Of a stretch of DNA of 64,000 bases, positions 39,033 through 47,626 are shown piece by piece. The notes beneath the pieces are model-generated. The model had not been told where the DNA came from and did no database searches. It saw only the letters and a list, made by a program, of their open reading frames with translations. The first letter of the stretch is position 1. Each line of letters begins with the position of its first letter. Source of the stretch: CAVQGM01 sp963712065 (GTDB lineage Bacteria; Actinomycetota; Acidimicrobiia; Acidimicrobiales; Acidimicrobilacustridaceae). The translations under genes and the position numbers were made by a program. The stretch covers positions 434,001-498,000 of the forward strand of contig CAVQGM010000002.1 in the NCBI GenBank assembly GCA_963712065.1, written 5' to 3'.

Positions 39033-40991
39033 ATGGACGACCTCTGGCCCCGCCTCGAACCCCTGTTGGCGCAGGTCCAGAAACCCGCCCGCTACCTCGG
39101 CCTGGAAGACGGCGCCGTGCGCCCCGAGCACGGCCCCGACAAGGTCGCCTGGCTCCTCGCCTATCCCGACACCTACGAGATCGGGCTGCCCAACCAGGGG
39201 CTCCAGATCCTCTACGAGATCGTCAACGAGCGGTCCGACGCCGTCGCCGAGCGCACCTACGCCCCCTGGGTCGACCTCGAGGCCCTGATGCGCCAGCGCG
39301 GCATCCCGCTGTTCTCGGTCGACACCCACCGGCCGGCCGGGGCCTTCGACGTGCTGGCGTTCAACCTGTCGGCCGAGCTCGTCTACACGAACCTGCTCAA
39401 CTGCGTCGACCTGGCCGGGGTTCCGGTGCGCAGCTCCGAGCGTCGGCCCGAGCACCCCTTGATCGCCGCCGGCGGTCACTGCACGTACAACCCCGAGCCG
39501 TTGGCCGACTTCCTCGACTTCGTCGTCATCGGCGACGGCGAGGAGGTCGTCTCCGAGATCACCGAGGTGATCGCCGGCTGGAAGGCATCGGGCCGCACCG
39601 AAGGGTCGCGCCAGGCGGTGCTGCGGGAGCTGAGCCATGTGCCCGGCGTCTACGTGCCGTCCATGTACGACGTCCACTACGCGGGCCCCGACCTCGTGGC
39701 CGTCGAGCCCCGCTACCCCGACGTGCCCGCCGTCGTCGAGAAGCGCACCATCGCCGACCTGGCCGAGTGGCCCTACCCGAAGCGTCAGCTCGTCCCCCTG
39801 ACCGAGGTCGTGCACGACCGACTCAACGTCGAGGTCTTCCGCGGGTGCACCCGGGGCTGCCGGTTCTGCCAGGCGGGCATGATCACCCGCCCCGTGCGCG
39901 AACGGCCGGCCGACCAGGTCCGCACGATGGTCGAGGACGGCCTGCGTCGCACCGGCTACGACGAGGTCGCGCTCACGTCGCTCTCCACCGCCGACTACAG
40001 CGGCATCCGAGACGTCGTCGGCGGGGTCATCGACCTCAACGGCTGCGGCCAGGACGTCTCGGTGTCGCTGCCGAGCCTGCGGGTCGACGCCTTCACCGTG
40101 GGCATCGCCACCGAGATCCAACGGGCCCGCCGCACCGGCCTCACCTTCGCCCCCGAGGCCGGCACCTGGCGCATGCGTCAGGTCATCAACAAGCTCATCC
40201 GCGAGGAAGACCTCTACGCCGCCGTCGACGCCGCCTTCTCCCAGGGCTGGCGACGGGTCAAGCTGTACTTCCTCACCGGCCTGCCCTCCGAGACCGACGT
40301 CGACACGCTCGGCATCGTCGACCTCGGCCGCAACTGCGTCGACGTCGGGCGGCGCCACCACCCGAGCCCGTCGGTCACCGTGTCGGTCGGCGGGTTCGTC
40401 CCCAAGCCGTTCACCCCGTTCCAGTGGTTCGGCCAGAACACCGTGCCCGAGCTGCACCGCAAGATCGACCTCCTGCGCGACGGCGCCCGCAAGGCGCGCG
40501 GCGTGCAGCTCAAGTGGCACGACCCCAAGGCCACGCTGGTCGAGGGCATCGCCAGCCGTGGCGACCGGCGCATCGGCGCGGTGATCGAGGACGTGTGGCG
40601 GCGAGGCGGCACGTTCCAGGAGTGGTCGGAGCAGTTCGCCCTCGACCTGTGGCTCGAGGCCATGGCCGCCCACGGCCTCGACGTCGACTGGTACGTCCAC
40701 CGCCACCGCACCGAGCACGAGGTGCTGCCCTGGGACCACCTCTCCGCCGGGCTCCACAAGGACTTCCTCTGGCAGGACTGGCAGGACGCCCTCGCCGAGG
40801 TCGGTCTGCCCGACTGCCGCTGGACCCCCTGCTACGACTGCGGGGCCTGCACCGGCTACGGCATCGAGCACATCGTGGCCTCGACGGTCCCGCCCGCCGG
40901 CGGCTCCCAGGGCACGGGCCAGGATCTGTCCACCGGCGGTGCCGTGCCCGTCACCCTGCTGTCGAGCCGATCCGAAGGGGTCTCGGCCTGA
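39033..40991 (+). CDS. B12-binding-type radical SAM protein (TIGR03960-like)
   Basis: 652 residues. An N-terminal B12-binding-like domain (AWLLAYPDTYEIGLPNQGL) is followed by a radical SAM barrel with the CTRGCRFC cluster motif near residue 274. The C-terminal region has CYDCGACTGYG, which could bind a second metal cluster. Proteins of this type are often adjacent to, or fused with, the DUF2344 gene found next here. Reaction unknown. The stop and the next ATG share a base, so the two act together. Relatives are frequently linked to RNase E/G and rplU-rpmA, as in this window. Confidence 0.9.
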   Translation: MDDLWPRLEPLLAQVQKPARYLGLEDGAVRPEHGPDKVAWLLAYPDTYEIGLPNQGLQILYEIVNERSDAVAERTYAPWVDLEALMRQRGIPLFSVDTHRPAGAFDVLAFNLSAELVYTNLLNCVDLAGVPVRSSERRPEHPLIAAGGHCTYNPEPLADFLDFVVIGDGEEVVSEITEVIAGWKASGRTEGSRQAVLRELSHVPGVYVPSMYDVHYAGPDLVAVEPRYPDVPAVVEKRTIADLAEWPYPKRQLVPLTEVVHDRLNVEVFRGCTRGCRFCQAGMITRPVRERPADQVRTMVEDGLRRTGYDEVALTSLSTADYSGIRDVVGGVIDLNGCGQDVSVSLPSLRVDAFTVGIATEIQRARRTGLTFAPEAGTWRMRQVINKLIREEDLYAAVDAAFSQGWRRVKLYFLTGLPSETDVDTLGIVDLGRNCVDVGRRHHPSPSVTVSVGGFVPKPFTPFQWFGQNTVPELHRKIDLLRDGARKARGVQLKWHDPKATLVEGIASRGDRRIGAVIEDVWRRGGTFQEWSEQFALDLWLEAMAAHGLDVDWYVHRHRTEHEVLPWDHLSAGLHKDFLWQDWQDALAEVGLPDCRWTPCYDCGACTGYGIEHIVASTVPPAGGSQGTGQDLSTGGAVPVTLLSSRSEGVSA

Positions 40992-41740
40992 TGCGGGTCC
41001 GCTTCCGCTACACCAAGTCCGGCAAGGTCCGCTTCACCAGCCACCGCGACGTCGCCCGGCTGTGGGAGCGGGCGCTGCGCCGGGCCGAGCTGCCGGTGGC
41101 CCGCACCGAGGGGTTCTCCCCCCGCCCGAAGGTTCACTTCGGCCTGGCCCTGTCCACCGGGCACGAGTCGCTCGGCGAGTACCTCGACGTCGACCTGGTG
41201 GCCGATGCCGATCTGCCGTGCGCCGTCGATTCCCTCCCGGCGGCGCTGACGCCGATGCTCCCACCCGGGCTCGAGGTCACCCTCGCCGCCCCGGTCGACC
41301 GTAGGGACCCGTCGCTGCAGCAGGCCGTCACGTCCTGCTCGTGGTGGCTCGACATCCCCGACGTGACGCCCTCCGACCTCGCCGCCGAGGTCGCGCGGGT
41401 GCTGGCCGCCGAGCGGCTGCCGGTGACCCGCGAGCGCAAGGGCCAGGCCGTCACCGACGACCTCCGCCCCGGCATCGTCGATCTGTCGGTCCTTCCCGAC
41501 GCCGCAGATCTGGTGGCGGGCCACACCCGCCTCGTCGCCGAGCTCGCCACCCAGCCCCGGGGCATCCGGCCCGGGGAGCTCATGGCGGTCTTCGCGCCGC
41601 CCCGCCCCGACCCCATCCTCCTCGGAGGACGGGTCATCCGCACGCACCAATGGATCACGTCCGACGGCGCCGCGCGCGAGCCCCTCGGGTTGGCGCGCCG
41701 CGATGCGACGTCGGCACCGCACGCGAGGCGTGCGTCGTGA
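40991..41740 (+). CDS. DUF2344 (TIGR03936) radical-SAM-associated protein
   Basis: 249 residues. The family start is recognised as VRFRYTKSGKVRFTSHRDV followed by FSPRPKVHFGLALSTGHES. It is translated with the radical SAM gene. The role is unknown, but the conserved location between a radical SAM gene and RNase E/G suggests RNA or ribosome-related modification (inference). Confidence 0.9.
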   Translation: MRVRFRYTKSGKVRFTSHRDVARLWERALRRAELPVARTEGFSPRPKVHFGLALSTGHESLGEYLDVDLVADADLPCAVDSLPAALTPMLPPGLEVTLAAPVDRRDPSLQQAVTSCSWWLDIPDVTPSDLAAEVARVLAAERLPVTRERKGQAVTDDLRPGIVDLSVLPDAADLVAGHTRLVAELATQPRGIRPGELMAVFAPPRPDPILLGGRVIRTHQWITSDGAAREPLGLARRDATSAPHARRAS

Positions 41741-41755
41741 GAGAGGAACGCACCC

Positions 41756-43567
41756 ATGACCGACCCCGTCGTCAACGGGCCCCCGGAGGGATCATCCGAC
41801 GCGCCATCCGGTGACGCGACGCCCTCCTCGGGCGACACCGCCGGCCGCCCCCGACGCCGCCGCGGCTCGCGTGGAGGGCGAGGCCGCCGCCCGAGTGGCT
41901 CGACGACGCGCGCCGAGGGCGCGCCCGACGTCCCGCCGGCCGACGCGTCCGATGGCGGAGCCATGCCCGAGGAGCTCCCCGAGCGGATCCACGAGGGCCG
42001 GCCCAAGGACGCCGAGGTGGCCGAACGGGCGCTGGTGAAGCGTCCCCAGATCGGCGACTCCCGCCCCGCGCCGGCGGCCGCGCCCGCGGGCGACGCCACC
42101 CCGTCGGCGCCGTCGAAGCCTCGTCGTCGCCGCAGCGGCCGCGGTCGCGGCGGCGGGGCCAGCGCCCGCTCGGGCGGGGGGCGTGCCGGCGCCGGCACCG
42201 ACGAGCCGGTCGGCCCGGTCGAGGCCCTCCTCCCCGACGCCGTCGAGCTCGACGAGGAGCTGCTCGACAAGCGCGGCGGCCGCCGGCGCAAGGGCCGACC
42301 CGTCGGGCGGTACCTGATGACGGTCAGCGTCCGCCCCGAAGCCACCCAGATCGCGGTGCTCGAGGGCCGCAACCTGATCGAGCACTACGTCTCCCGACCG
42401 GCCGACGACGTCACCCTGATCCACGGCAACATCTACCTCGGCCGCGTGCAGAACGTGCTCCCGGGGATGGAGGCCGCCTTCGTCGACATCGGCACGCCCA
42501 AGAACGCGGTGCTCTACCGGGGCGACGTGCAGTACGACGCCGAGGACATCGAGGAGAAGGGCCCGCCGCGCATCGAGCAGCTGCTCAAGGCCAAGCAGGC
42601 GATCGTGTGCCAGGTCACGAAGAACCCGATCGCCCACAAGGGTGCCCGGCTCACCCAGGAGGTGTCGCTCCCGGGCCGGTTCGTCGTCCTCATCCCCAAC
42701 AGCTCGACCTACGGCATCTCCAAGCGCCTCGCCGACGACGAGCGCAAGCGCCTGCGCGGCATCCTCGACAAGGTCAAGCCGGCCCAGCACGGGATCATCG
42801 TGCGCACCGCGGCCGAGGGCGTGACCACCGAGGAGATCGAGGCCGACGTCCGGCGACTCCTCGACCAGTGGGCCCGCATCGAGCAGATGGCCGCCCGGGG
42901 CAAGGCCCCGGCGCTGCTCTACCGCGAACCCGACATGGCGGTGCGGGTCATCCGGGAGGAGTTCAACGACCAGTACCGCGGTGTCGTCATCGACGACGAG
43001 GTGCTCTGCGAGGAGGTCCGCAGCTACGTCGCCTCGATCTCCCCGGCGCTCGCCGACCGGGTGCAGCACTACGACCGTTCGATCGAGCCGCTGTCGATCT
43101 TCGAGCGCCACCACGTCCACGAGCAGCTCCACAAGGCCCTCGACCGCAAGGTGTGGCTGCCCTCGGGTGGTTCGCTGATCATCGAGCACACCGAGGCCCT
43201 CACCGTGATCGACGTGAACACCGGCAAGAACGTGGGCTCGTCGAGCCTCGAGGAGACCGTCTACCGCAACAACCTCGAGGCGGCGGAGGAGATCGCCAGG
43301 CAGCTCCGACTGCGCGACATCGGCGGCATCATCGTCATCGACTTCATCGACATGGAGATCCGCGGGAACCGCGACGACGTCATCCGCGTGTTCCGCGACG
43401 CGCTGGCCCGCGACAAGACGCGCACCCAGGTGTTCGACATCTCCGAGCTGGGCCTGGTGGAGATGACCCGCAAGCGCATCGGTGAGGGACTGCTCGAGTC
43501 GTTCTCCTCCCTGTGCCCCGAGTGCGAGGGCCGCGGGGTGCAGATCGACCAGGCCCTGCTCGACTGA
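41756..43567 (+). CDS. rng: ribonuclease E/G
   Basis: 603 residues. A disordered Arg/Gly/Pro-rich N-terminus of about 180 residues precedes the catalytic core: the S1 domain (YLGRVQNVLPGMEAAFVDIG), the 5' sensor, and the DNase I-like domain with Asp in TVIDVNTGKN and GGIIVIDFIDM. The zinc-link CPECEGRG is at the very end. It cleaves AU-rich single-stranded RNA in rRNA maturation and mRNA decay. The long basic N-terminal extension is the actinobacterial form. Confidence 0.95.
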   Translation: MTDPVVNGPPEGSSDAPSGDATPSSGDTAGRPRRRRGSRGGRGRRPSGSTTRAEGAPDVPPADASDGGAMPEELPERIHEGRPKDAEVAERALVKRPQIGDSRPAPAAAPAGDATPSAPSKPRRRRSGRGRGGGASARSGGGRAGAGTDEPVGPVEALLPDAVELDEELLDKRGGRRRKGRPVGRYLMTVSVRPEATQIAVLEGRNLIEHYVSRPADDVTLIHGNIYLGRVQNVLPGMEAAFVDIGTPKNAVLYRGDVQYDAEDIEEKGPPRIEQLLKAKQAIVCQVTKNPIAHKGARLTQEVSLPGRFVVLIPNSSTYGISKRLADDERKRLRGILDKVKPAQHGIIVRTAAEGVTTEEIEADVRRLLDQWARIEQMAARGKAPALLYREPDMAVRVIREEFNDQYRGVVIDDEVLCEEVRSYVASISPALADRVQHYDRSIEPLSIFERHHVHEQLHKALDRKVWLPSGGSLIIEHTEALTVIDVNTGKNVGSSSLEETVYRNNLEAAEEIARQLRLRDIGGIIVIDFIDMEIRGNRDDVIRVFRDALARDKTRTQVFDISELGLVEMTRKRIGEGLLESFSSLCPECEGRGVQIDQALLD

Positions 43568-43585
43568 GACGTCGGTGGGGAGGCG

Positions 43586-44159
43586 TCAGGGCGCCGGCGC
43601 CGGCGGCACCGTGGTCGAGGTCGCCTGGGCCTCGAGCGCCTTCTGCAGCTCCTCGAGCGCCCGGCGCTCGTCTTCGAGCCGCTGCTCCTCGGCGACCCGG
43701 GCGGCCTCCTCGGCGGCGATCCGTGCGGCCTCCTGCTCCTGGACCACCCGGACGGAGTAGGCGCGCCGCCACTGGCCGATCAGGGCGTCGGGCAGGCCCT
43801 CGGGGCGGTCGACGAACTGGTCGCCGTCGAGCCGACCGACCGTGGCCAGCGTCCAGCGGCCGTCGGCGCCGATCTGGAAGTAGCCGATGACCGCGTCGGT
43901 GGTGGGCCCGTCGATGGTGGCGATGGCGTACGTGGAGCTGCAGGACTGGTCGACGACGGTGGCCTCGGGGAACTGGGCCTGGGCGGCGGTGGCGAGGAGG
44001 GGGGCCAGGCACGCGTCCCGGGCGATCGGGCGGGTGGTGGTGGTCGTCGGGGGTTCGGTGGTCGTGGTGGGGGTCTCGTCCGCGGTCTCGGTCCCCGAGC
44101 CGCCCCCACAGGCCGACAGGGCGAGGCCGAGCGCGACGCATCGCCATCGCCATCGCCAT
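43586..44159 (-). CDS. lipoprotein with C-terminal coiled coil (one +1 frameshift)
   Basis: Removing one base near 44138 joins a start (ATG repeated within a GCGATG hexamer repeat) to VALGLALSACGGGSG, a lipobox with the lipidated Cys. A Thr/Pro linker (TPTTTTEPPTTTTTRP) follows, then a small globular part (LATAAQAQFPEATVVDQSC, SSTYAIATIDGP). The end is an Ala/Glu/Arg-rich coiled coil (EAARIAAEEAARVAEEQRLE). It is therefore a probable membrane-anchored lipoprotein. No known family. It is convergent with rng, 18 bp apart. Confidence 0.65.
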
Positions 44160-44251
44160 GGTCACCGTCCAGCGCTGCATCGGGACATCCTGCCTCGTCG
44201 GACACGAGTGCCGCGCGCACCCCCGGTTTTCGCTCCGGGTCCTCGATCCGG

Positions 44252-44257
44252 TAGCCT
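44252..44257 (+). promoter_or_regulatory. -10 box of rplU-rpmA
   Basis: TAGCCT, 9 nt before the rplU ATG; likely leaderless. Confidence 0.45.
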
Positions 44258-44266
44258 GGCGAACCT

Positions 44267-44572
44267 ATGTATGCGGTGATCCGGACCGGTGGGAAGCAGT
44301 ATCGCGTCGAGGAGGGTCAGCAGCTCGAGGTCGAGCGGCTGGGCGCCGAGGGCGACGTGGCGCTCGACCCGGTGCTGCTCGTCGACGGCTCGACCGTCCT
44401 CGCCACGCCCGACGCCCTTGCCGGCGCCCGGGTCACGGCCCGCGTCGTGGGTGCCACCAAGGGCCCCAAGGTGACCGGCTTCACCTACAAGGCGAAGGCC
44501 AACGAGCGACGTCGCTGGGGTCACCGCCAGCAGTACGACACCATCGAGATCACCGGCATCACGAAGGGCTGA
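44267..44572 (+). CDS. rplU: 50S ribosomal protein L21
   Basis: 101 residues: MYAVIRTGGKQYRVEEGQ and the basic KVTGFTYKAKANERRRWGHRQ loop that contacts 23S rRNA. Normal length. rpmA follows after 3 bp. Confidence 0.97.
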   Translation: MYAVIRTGGKQYRVEEGQQLEVERLGAEGDVALDPVLLVDGSTVLATPDALAGARVTARVVGATKGPKVTGFTYKAKANERRRWGHRQQYDTIEITGITKG

Positions 44573-44575
44573 CCG

Positions 44576-44827
44576 ATGTCCAAGACCAAGGGCGGCGGCT
44601 CCACCCGGAACGGCCGCGATTCGCAGAGCAAGCGCCTCGGCGTGAAGCGGTTCGACGGCGAGGCCGTCACCGCCGGCACCATCATCGTGCGCCAGCGCGG
44701 CACCCGCATCCACCCCGGCGAGAACGTCGGCAAGGGTGGCGACGACACGCTGTTCGCCACCACCAGCGGCACCGTGAAGTTCGGCGAGCGCCGGGGACGC
44801 AAGCTCGTCGACATCCTTCCGGCCTGA
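44576..44827 (+). CDS. rpmA: 50S ribosomal protein L27
   Basis: 83 residues: KGGGSTRNGRDSQSKRLGVK start, IIVRQRGTRIHPGENVG and a basic end. It sits near the peptidyl-transferase centre. The classic rplU-rpmA-obgE order is broken here: obgE lies 4.5 kb further on, behind a dGTPase-like gene and a TadE-like cluster. Confidence 0.97.
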   Translation: MSKTKGGGSTRNGRDSQSKRLGVKRFDGEAVTAGTIIVRQRGTRIHPGENVGKGGDDTLFATTSGTVKFGERRGRKLVDILPA

Positions 44828-44843
44828 CCTTCCCCCTCGGCGC

Positions 44844-46004
44844 TCAGCCGAACAGGTCGATGCCCCGAGGGAGCTCCTCGTGCGACCAGCCGAGCTCGCG
44901 GATCGCGAGCTGGCACGCGTAGCGGTCGGTCATCCCGGCGACGTAGGCGACGGCGGCGGCGACCACCGGGTCGACCCCGGGTGCCGGCGCCGCCGCCCCC
45001 GACGGCAGGGCGTCGTCGCGGCAGAACAGCACCGGGTCGTCGATCAGGCGGTCGACGAGGGCGCGCAGCAGGGCGGTGGTGCGCTCGGCCTGGTCGAGCG
45101 AGGCTGGACGGGTGTAGATGCGCTGGTAGTTGAACCGGCGGAAGGCATCGAGGGCGTCGGCCACGTCGACCGGCATGGCGATCACGCCCTCGGTGAGGGC
45201 AGTGGTGACGACGGCGGAGATGAACGTGTCGAGCTGGCGGCTGCGCCGCCGCCCGCAGCGCTCGGCCACCTCCGTCGGGAGCTCGTCGGGGGAGACGACG
45301 CCGGCGTGCACCGCGTCCTCGAAGTCGTGGCACACGTAGGCGATGCGGTCGGCCCAGGCCACCACCTCACCCTCGGGGGTGGCCGGCGCCGGCCGTGACC
45401 AGGAGTGGTTGCGGATGCCGTCGAGCGTCTCGGCGCAGAGGTTGAGGGGGGCCAGGACGACGTCGGCGCCCCACACGGCGTGGTCGTACCCCTCCGGCAG
45501 GTAGGGGCTGAGGGCGTGCTCGCTGGCATGGCCCCCGGGGCCGTGACCACAGTCGTGGCCGAGGGCGATGGCCTCGGTGAGGGCCTCGTCGAGCCCGCAG
45601 GCGCGAGCGATGGCGGTGGCGACCTGGGCGACCTCGAGGGCGTGGGTGAGCCTCGTGCGTTGGTGATCGCTCGGGAAGATGAACACCTGGGTCTTGCCGG
45701 CGAGGCGGCGGAAGGCGGTGCTGTGGAGGATGCGGTCCCGGTCGCGCTCGAAGCAGGTGCGCCAGGGGTCGGGCGGTTCGGGCACCCGGCGGTGACCGGC
45801 ACCCACCGCGCGCGTGGCGCCTGGCGCCAGCCCGGCCTCGTGGGCCCGCTCCCTCGCCATCCGGTCGACCGGTCGGTCGACGGGGCCGATGGCGAGGGGG
45901 GCGTGGGCGGCGACCAGGGGACCGGTGGCCGTGCCGCGCGACGCCGCCCACCGGTGGGTTCGGTGGGCGAGCGGGTCGACGTCGGGGGCGGGGGACTGGG
46001 CCAT
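44844..46004 (-). CDS. dGTP triphosphohydrolase-like HD protein
   Basis: 386 residues. The HD-domain metal ligands are seen in RTRLTHALEVAQ, GHDCGHGPGGH and VVAWADRIAYVCHD. The family hydrolyses dNTPs, or is a close relative of unknown substrate. ATG chosen at MAQSPAPDVDP; the extension upstream has no ribosome site. It stands between rpmA and the TadE-like cluster, on the opposite strand, breaking the usual operon. Confidence 0.88.
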   Translation of the reverse strand: MAQSPAPDVDPLAHRTHRWAASRGTATGPLVAAHAPLAIGPVDRPVDRMARERAHEAGLAPGATRAVGAGHRRVPEPPDPWRTCFERDRDRILHSTAFRRLAGKTQVFIFPSDHQRTRLTHALEVAQVATAIARACGLDEALTEAIALGHDCGHGPGGHASEHALSPYLPEGYDHAVWGADVVLAPLNLCAETLDGIRNHSWSRPAPATPEGEVVAWADRIAYVCHDFEDAVHAGVVSPDELPTEVAERCGRRRSRQLDTFISAVVTTALTEGVIAMPVDVADALDAFRRFNYQRIYTRPASLDQAERTTALLRALVDRLIDDPVLFCRDDALPSGAAAPAPGVDPVVAAAVAYVAGMTDRYACQLAIRELGWSHEELPRGIDLFG

Positions 46005-46338
46005 GCGACCACCGTACGCACGGGGGGTGACAGTCGGGGGCACGCCGGATCTGGCAGGATTGGGTCGCTGGACCCAGTGTCAAGCGGTGGGATTTCCGCC
46101 ACACTGCGTGCAGGTGTGACCGCTACGGGACCTTGGTCGGCCCCTGATGGGTGAGGTGAGCGGTGTGGCAGGACGCCCAGCAAGGTCGTGCCGGCGGAGT
46201 CGGCGATCGGCACCGTCCACACCCCTCAAGCGGGCCAACGTTCGTACCGATACGATGAGTGATGACTAACGCGCGCTGCGTGGTCTCAATGGGCAGTGCA
46301 CTGAAAGGGCACCACATGGACAGGTCGGCGGGACCGTC
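46005..46338 (+). other. upstream region of the TadE-like operon with leader mini-ORF
   Basis: The 334-bp gap has no longer gene. It holds a 6-bp inverted repeat TGGGTC/GACCCA with a GCTG loop (46061-46076). At its end is an eight-codon ORF (46316-46342, MDRSAGPS) with a good AAAGGG ribosome site. Its TGA overlaps the first TadE-like GTG by 4 bp, so it may couple translation. No riboswitch class was recognised. Confidence 0.55.
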
Positions 46339-46938
46339 GTGAACCACACCGAGGTTCACCGCCGCGGCACGGGCGAGGACGGCGCGGTGCTGGCCGAGGC
46401 CGCCCTGCTCACCCCGCTGATCGTCCTCATGCTGTTCGCCATCCTCGAGTTCGGGGGCCTGTTCCGCTCGTACCTGACGATGAACAACGCGACGTCCGCC
46501 GGCACCCGTCAGGCCGCCATCGCGGGCAGCGACGTCGACGCCGACTACCAGATCCTCCAGGCCATCAGGGACGACTCCAGGGCGATGCCGTCGAGCCAGA
46601 TCACTCGGATCGTCGTCTACAAGGCCGTGAACGCCACCACCCCCGTCCCCTCGACGTGTGCCGCGGGAACCCCGGTGGCCGGGTCGTGCAACACGTACAC
46701 CGGCGCCGACCTCGCCCGCCCCGCGACCGACTTCGGGTGTTCCGTCTCCCCGCCCCAACCCGACCGGTTCTGGTGCCCCACCACGCGGAAGTTCGCGGTC
46801 AAGGGCGTCAACGGCCCGCCGGACTGGCTGGGCATCTTCATCGAGGTCCGGCACCCCTGGGTCACCGGGCTCTTCGGATCGAGCGTCGTCATCTCCAACA
46901 CCTCCGTCGTCAAGCTGGAAGCGAGCTCGTTGACATGA
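46339..46938 (+). CDS. TadE-like pseudopilin/pilus-assembly protein
   Basis: 199 residues: a hydrophilic start, then the TadE-type hydrophobic segment (VLAEAALLTPLIVLMLFAIL followed by EFGGLF) with the conserved Glu. The extracytoplasmic rest holds Cys-bearing loops (STCAAGTPVAGSCNTY). TadE-like proteins are minor pseudopilins or secreted surface proteins of tight-adherence systems. GTG start overlaps a leader mini-ORF. It is paralogous to the next gene (both share a YKA.NA segment and a SCNTY/ACNIY loop). Confidence 0.85.
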   Translation: MNHTEVHRRGTGEDGAVLAEAALLTPLIVLMLFAILEFGGLFRSYLTMNNATSAGTRQAAIAGSDVDADYQILQAIRDDSRAMPSSQITRIVVYKAVNATTPVPSTCAAGTPVAGSCNTYTGADLARPATDFGCSVSPPQPDRFWCPTTRKFAVKGVNGPPDWLGIFIEVRHPWVTGLFGSSVVISNTSVVKLEASSLT

Positions 46939-47597
46939 CGGCCCCGTCCCGCTCCGAGTCCTCCGGCCGGCTGCCGGGCACCGCCACCGCCTGCCGCGGC
47001 GCCGGGGAGGCCGGTTCGCTCGTCGCCGAGTTGGCCCTCGTCCTGCCCTTCCTGGTGTTGCTCGTGCTCGGGATCTTCGAGTTCGGGATGGCGTGGCGCG
47101 AGTCGCTCAACCTCGCCTCCGCCGTGCGCTCCGGCGCCCGTCAGGTCACCAACGCCGGCGATACGCGCCCGGCCGACTACCTGGCCCTCCAGGGGTTCCA
47201 GTCGACGATGTCCCGGGCGAGGAACGTCTCGGTCGATCGCGTCTCCATCTACAAGGCCACCAACGCCGACGGCGACCCGAGCAACCCGTCGTGCCTGACG
47301 ATCGTGCCCACCGGGAGCGGCACCGGGGTCTCGGGCGCGTGCAACATCTACAGCTGGTCGCAGATCAACGGTCTCGGTGCGAACTACCTGACGCACTTCG
47401 GGCCGAACGACACGAGTTGCACCGGCGCCTGGGACTCCTCCTGGTGCCCGATCAACCGCAACGCCGACCAGGGTGACCCACCCGACTACGTGGGCTTCTA
47501 CGCCCGCGTGACGTACACGAGCTACACGAATCTCCTGCCTTCCTCCATCACGGTCACCGACCGCGGAGTGATGCGCATCGAACCAAAGGTCTCGTGA
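46935..47597 (+). CDS. TadE-like protein, second paralogue
   Basis: 220 residues: a TadE helix (SLVAELALVLPFLVLLVLGI then FEFGMAW) and a Cys-containing extracellular region. ATG overlaps the previous stop by 4 bp. It probably arose by duplication of the preceding gene. No tadA, tadB, cpaB or flp gene is in the window, so the machinery would have to be elsewhere. Confidence 0.85.
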   Translation: MTAPSRSESSGRLPGTATACRGAGEAGSLVAELALVLPFLVLLVLGIFEFGMAWRESLNLASAVRSGARQVTNAGDTRPADYLALQGFQSTMSRARNVSVDRVSIYKATNADGDPSNPSCLTIVPTGSGTGVSGACNIYSWSQINGLGANYLTHFGPNDTSCTGAWDSSWCPINRNADQGDPPDYVGFYARVTYTSYTNLLPSSITVTDRGVMRIEPKVS

Positions 47598-47626
47598 TGA
47601 GCATCGAACCAAAGGTCTCGTGATGA
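47575..47626 (+). repeat. 26-bp tandem duplication of a stop/start junction
   Basis: Two perfect copies of GCATCGAACCAAAGGTCTCG plus TGATGA. The first contains the end of the second TadE-like gene; the second copy makes an eight-codon ORF, MSIEPKVS (47597-47623), whose stop overlaps the ATG of the TadG-like gene. Confidence 0.95.

Noticed and set aside
43380..44180. 266-codon minus-strand ORF overlapping the end of rng
   Set aside because: It crosses the rng 3' end and has Arg/Pro-rich composition; the lipoprotein frame (lipobox, linker, coiled coil) is the sensible reading.
46005..46338. c-di-GMP or other riboswitch before the TadE-like operon
   Set aside because: Only a 6-bp hairpin was found; no conserved riboswitch core could be matched by eye.
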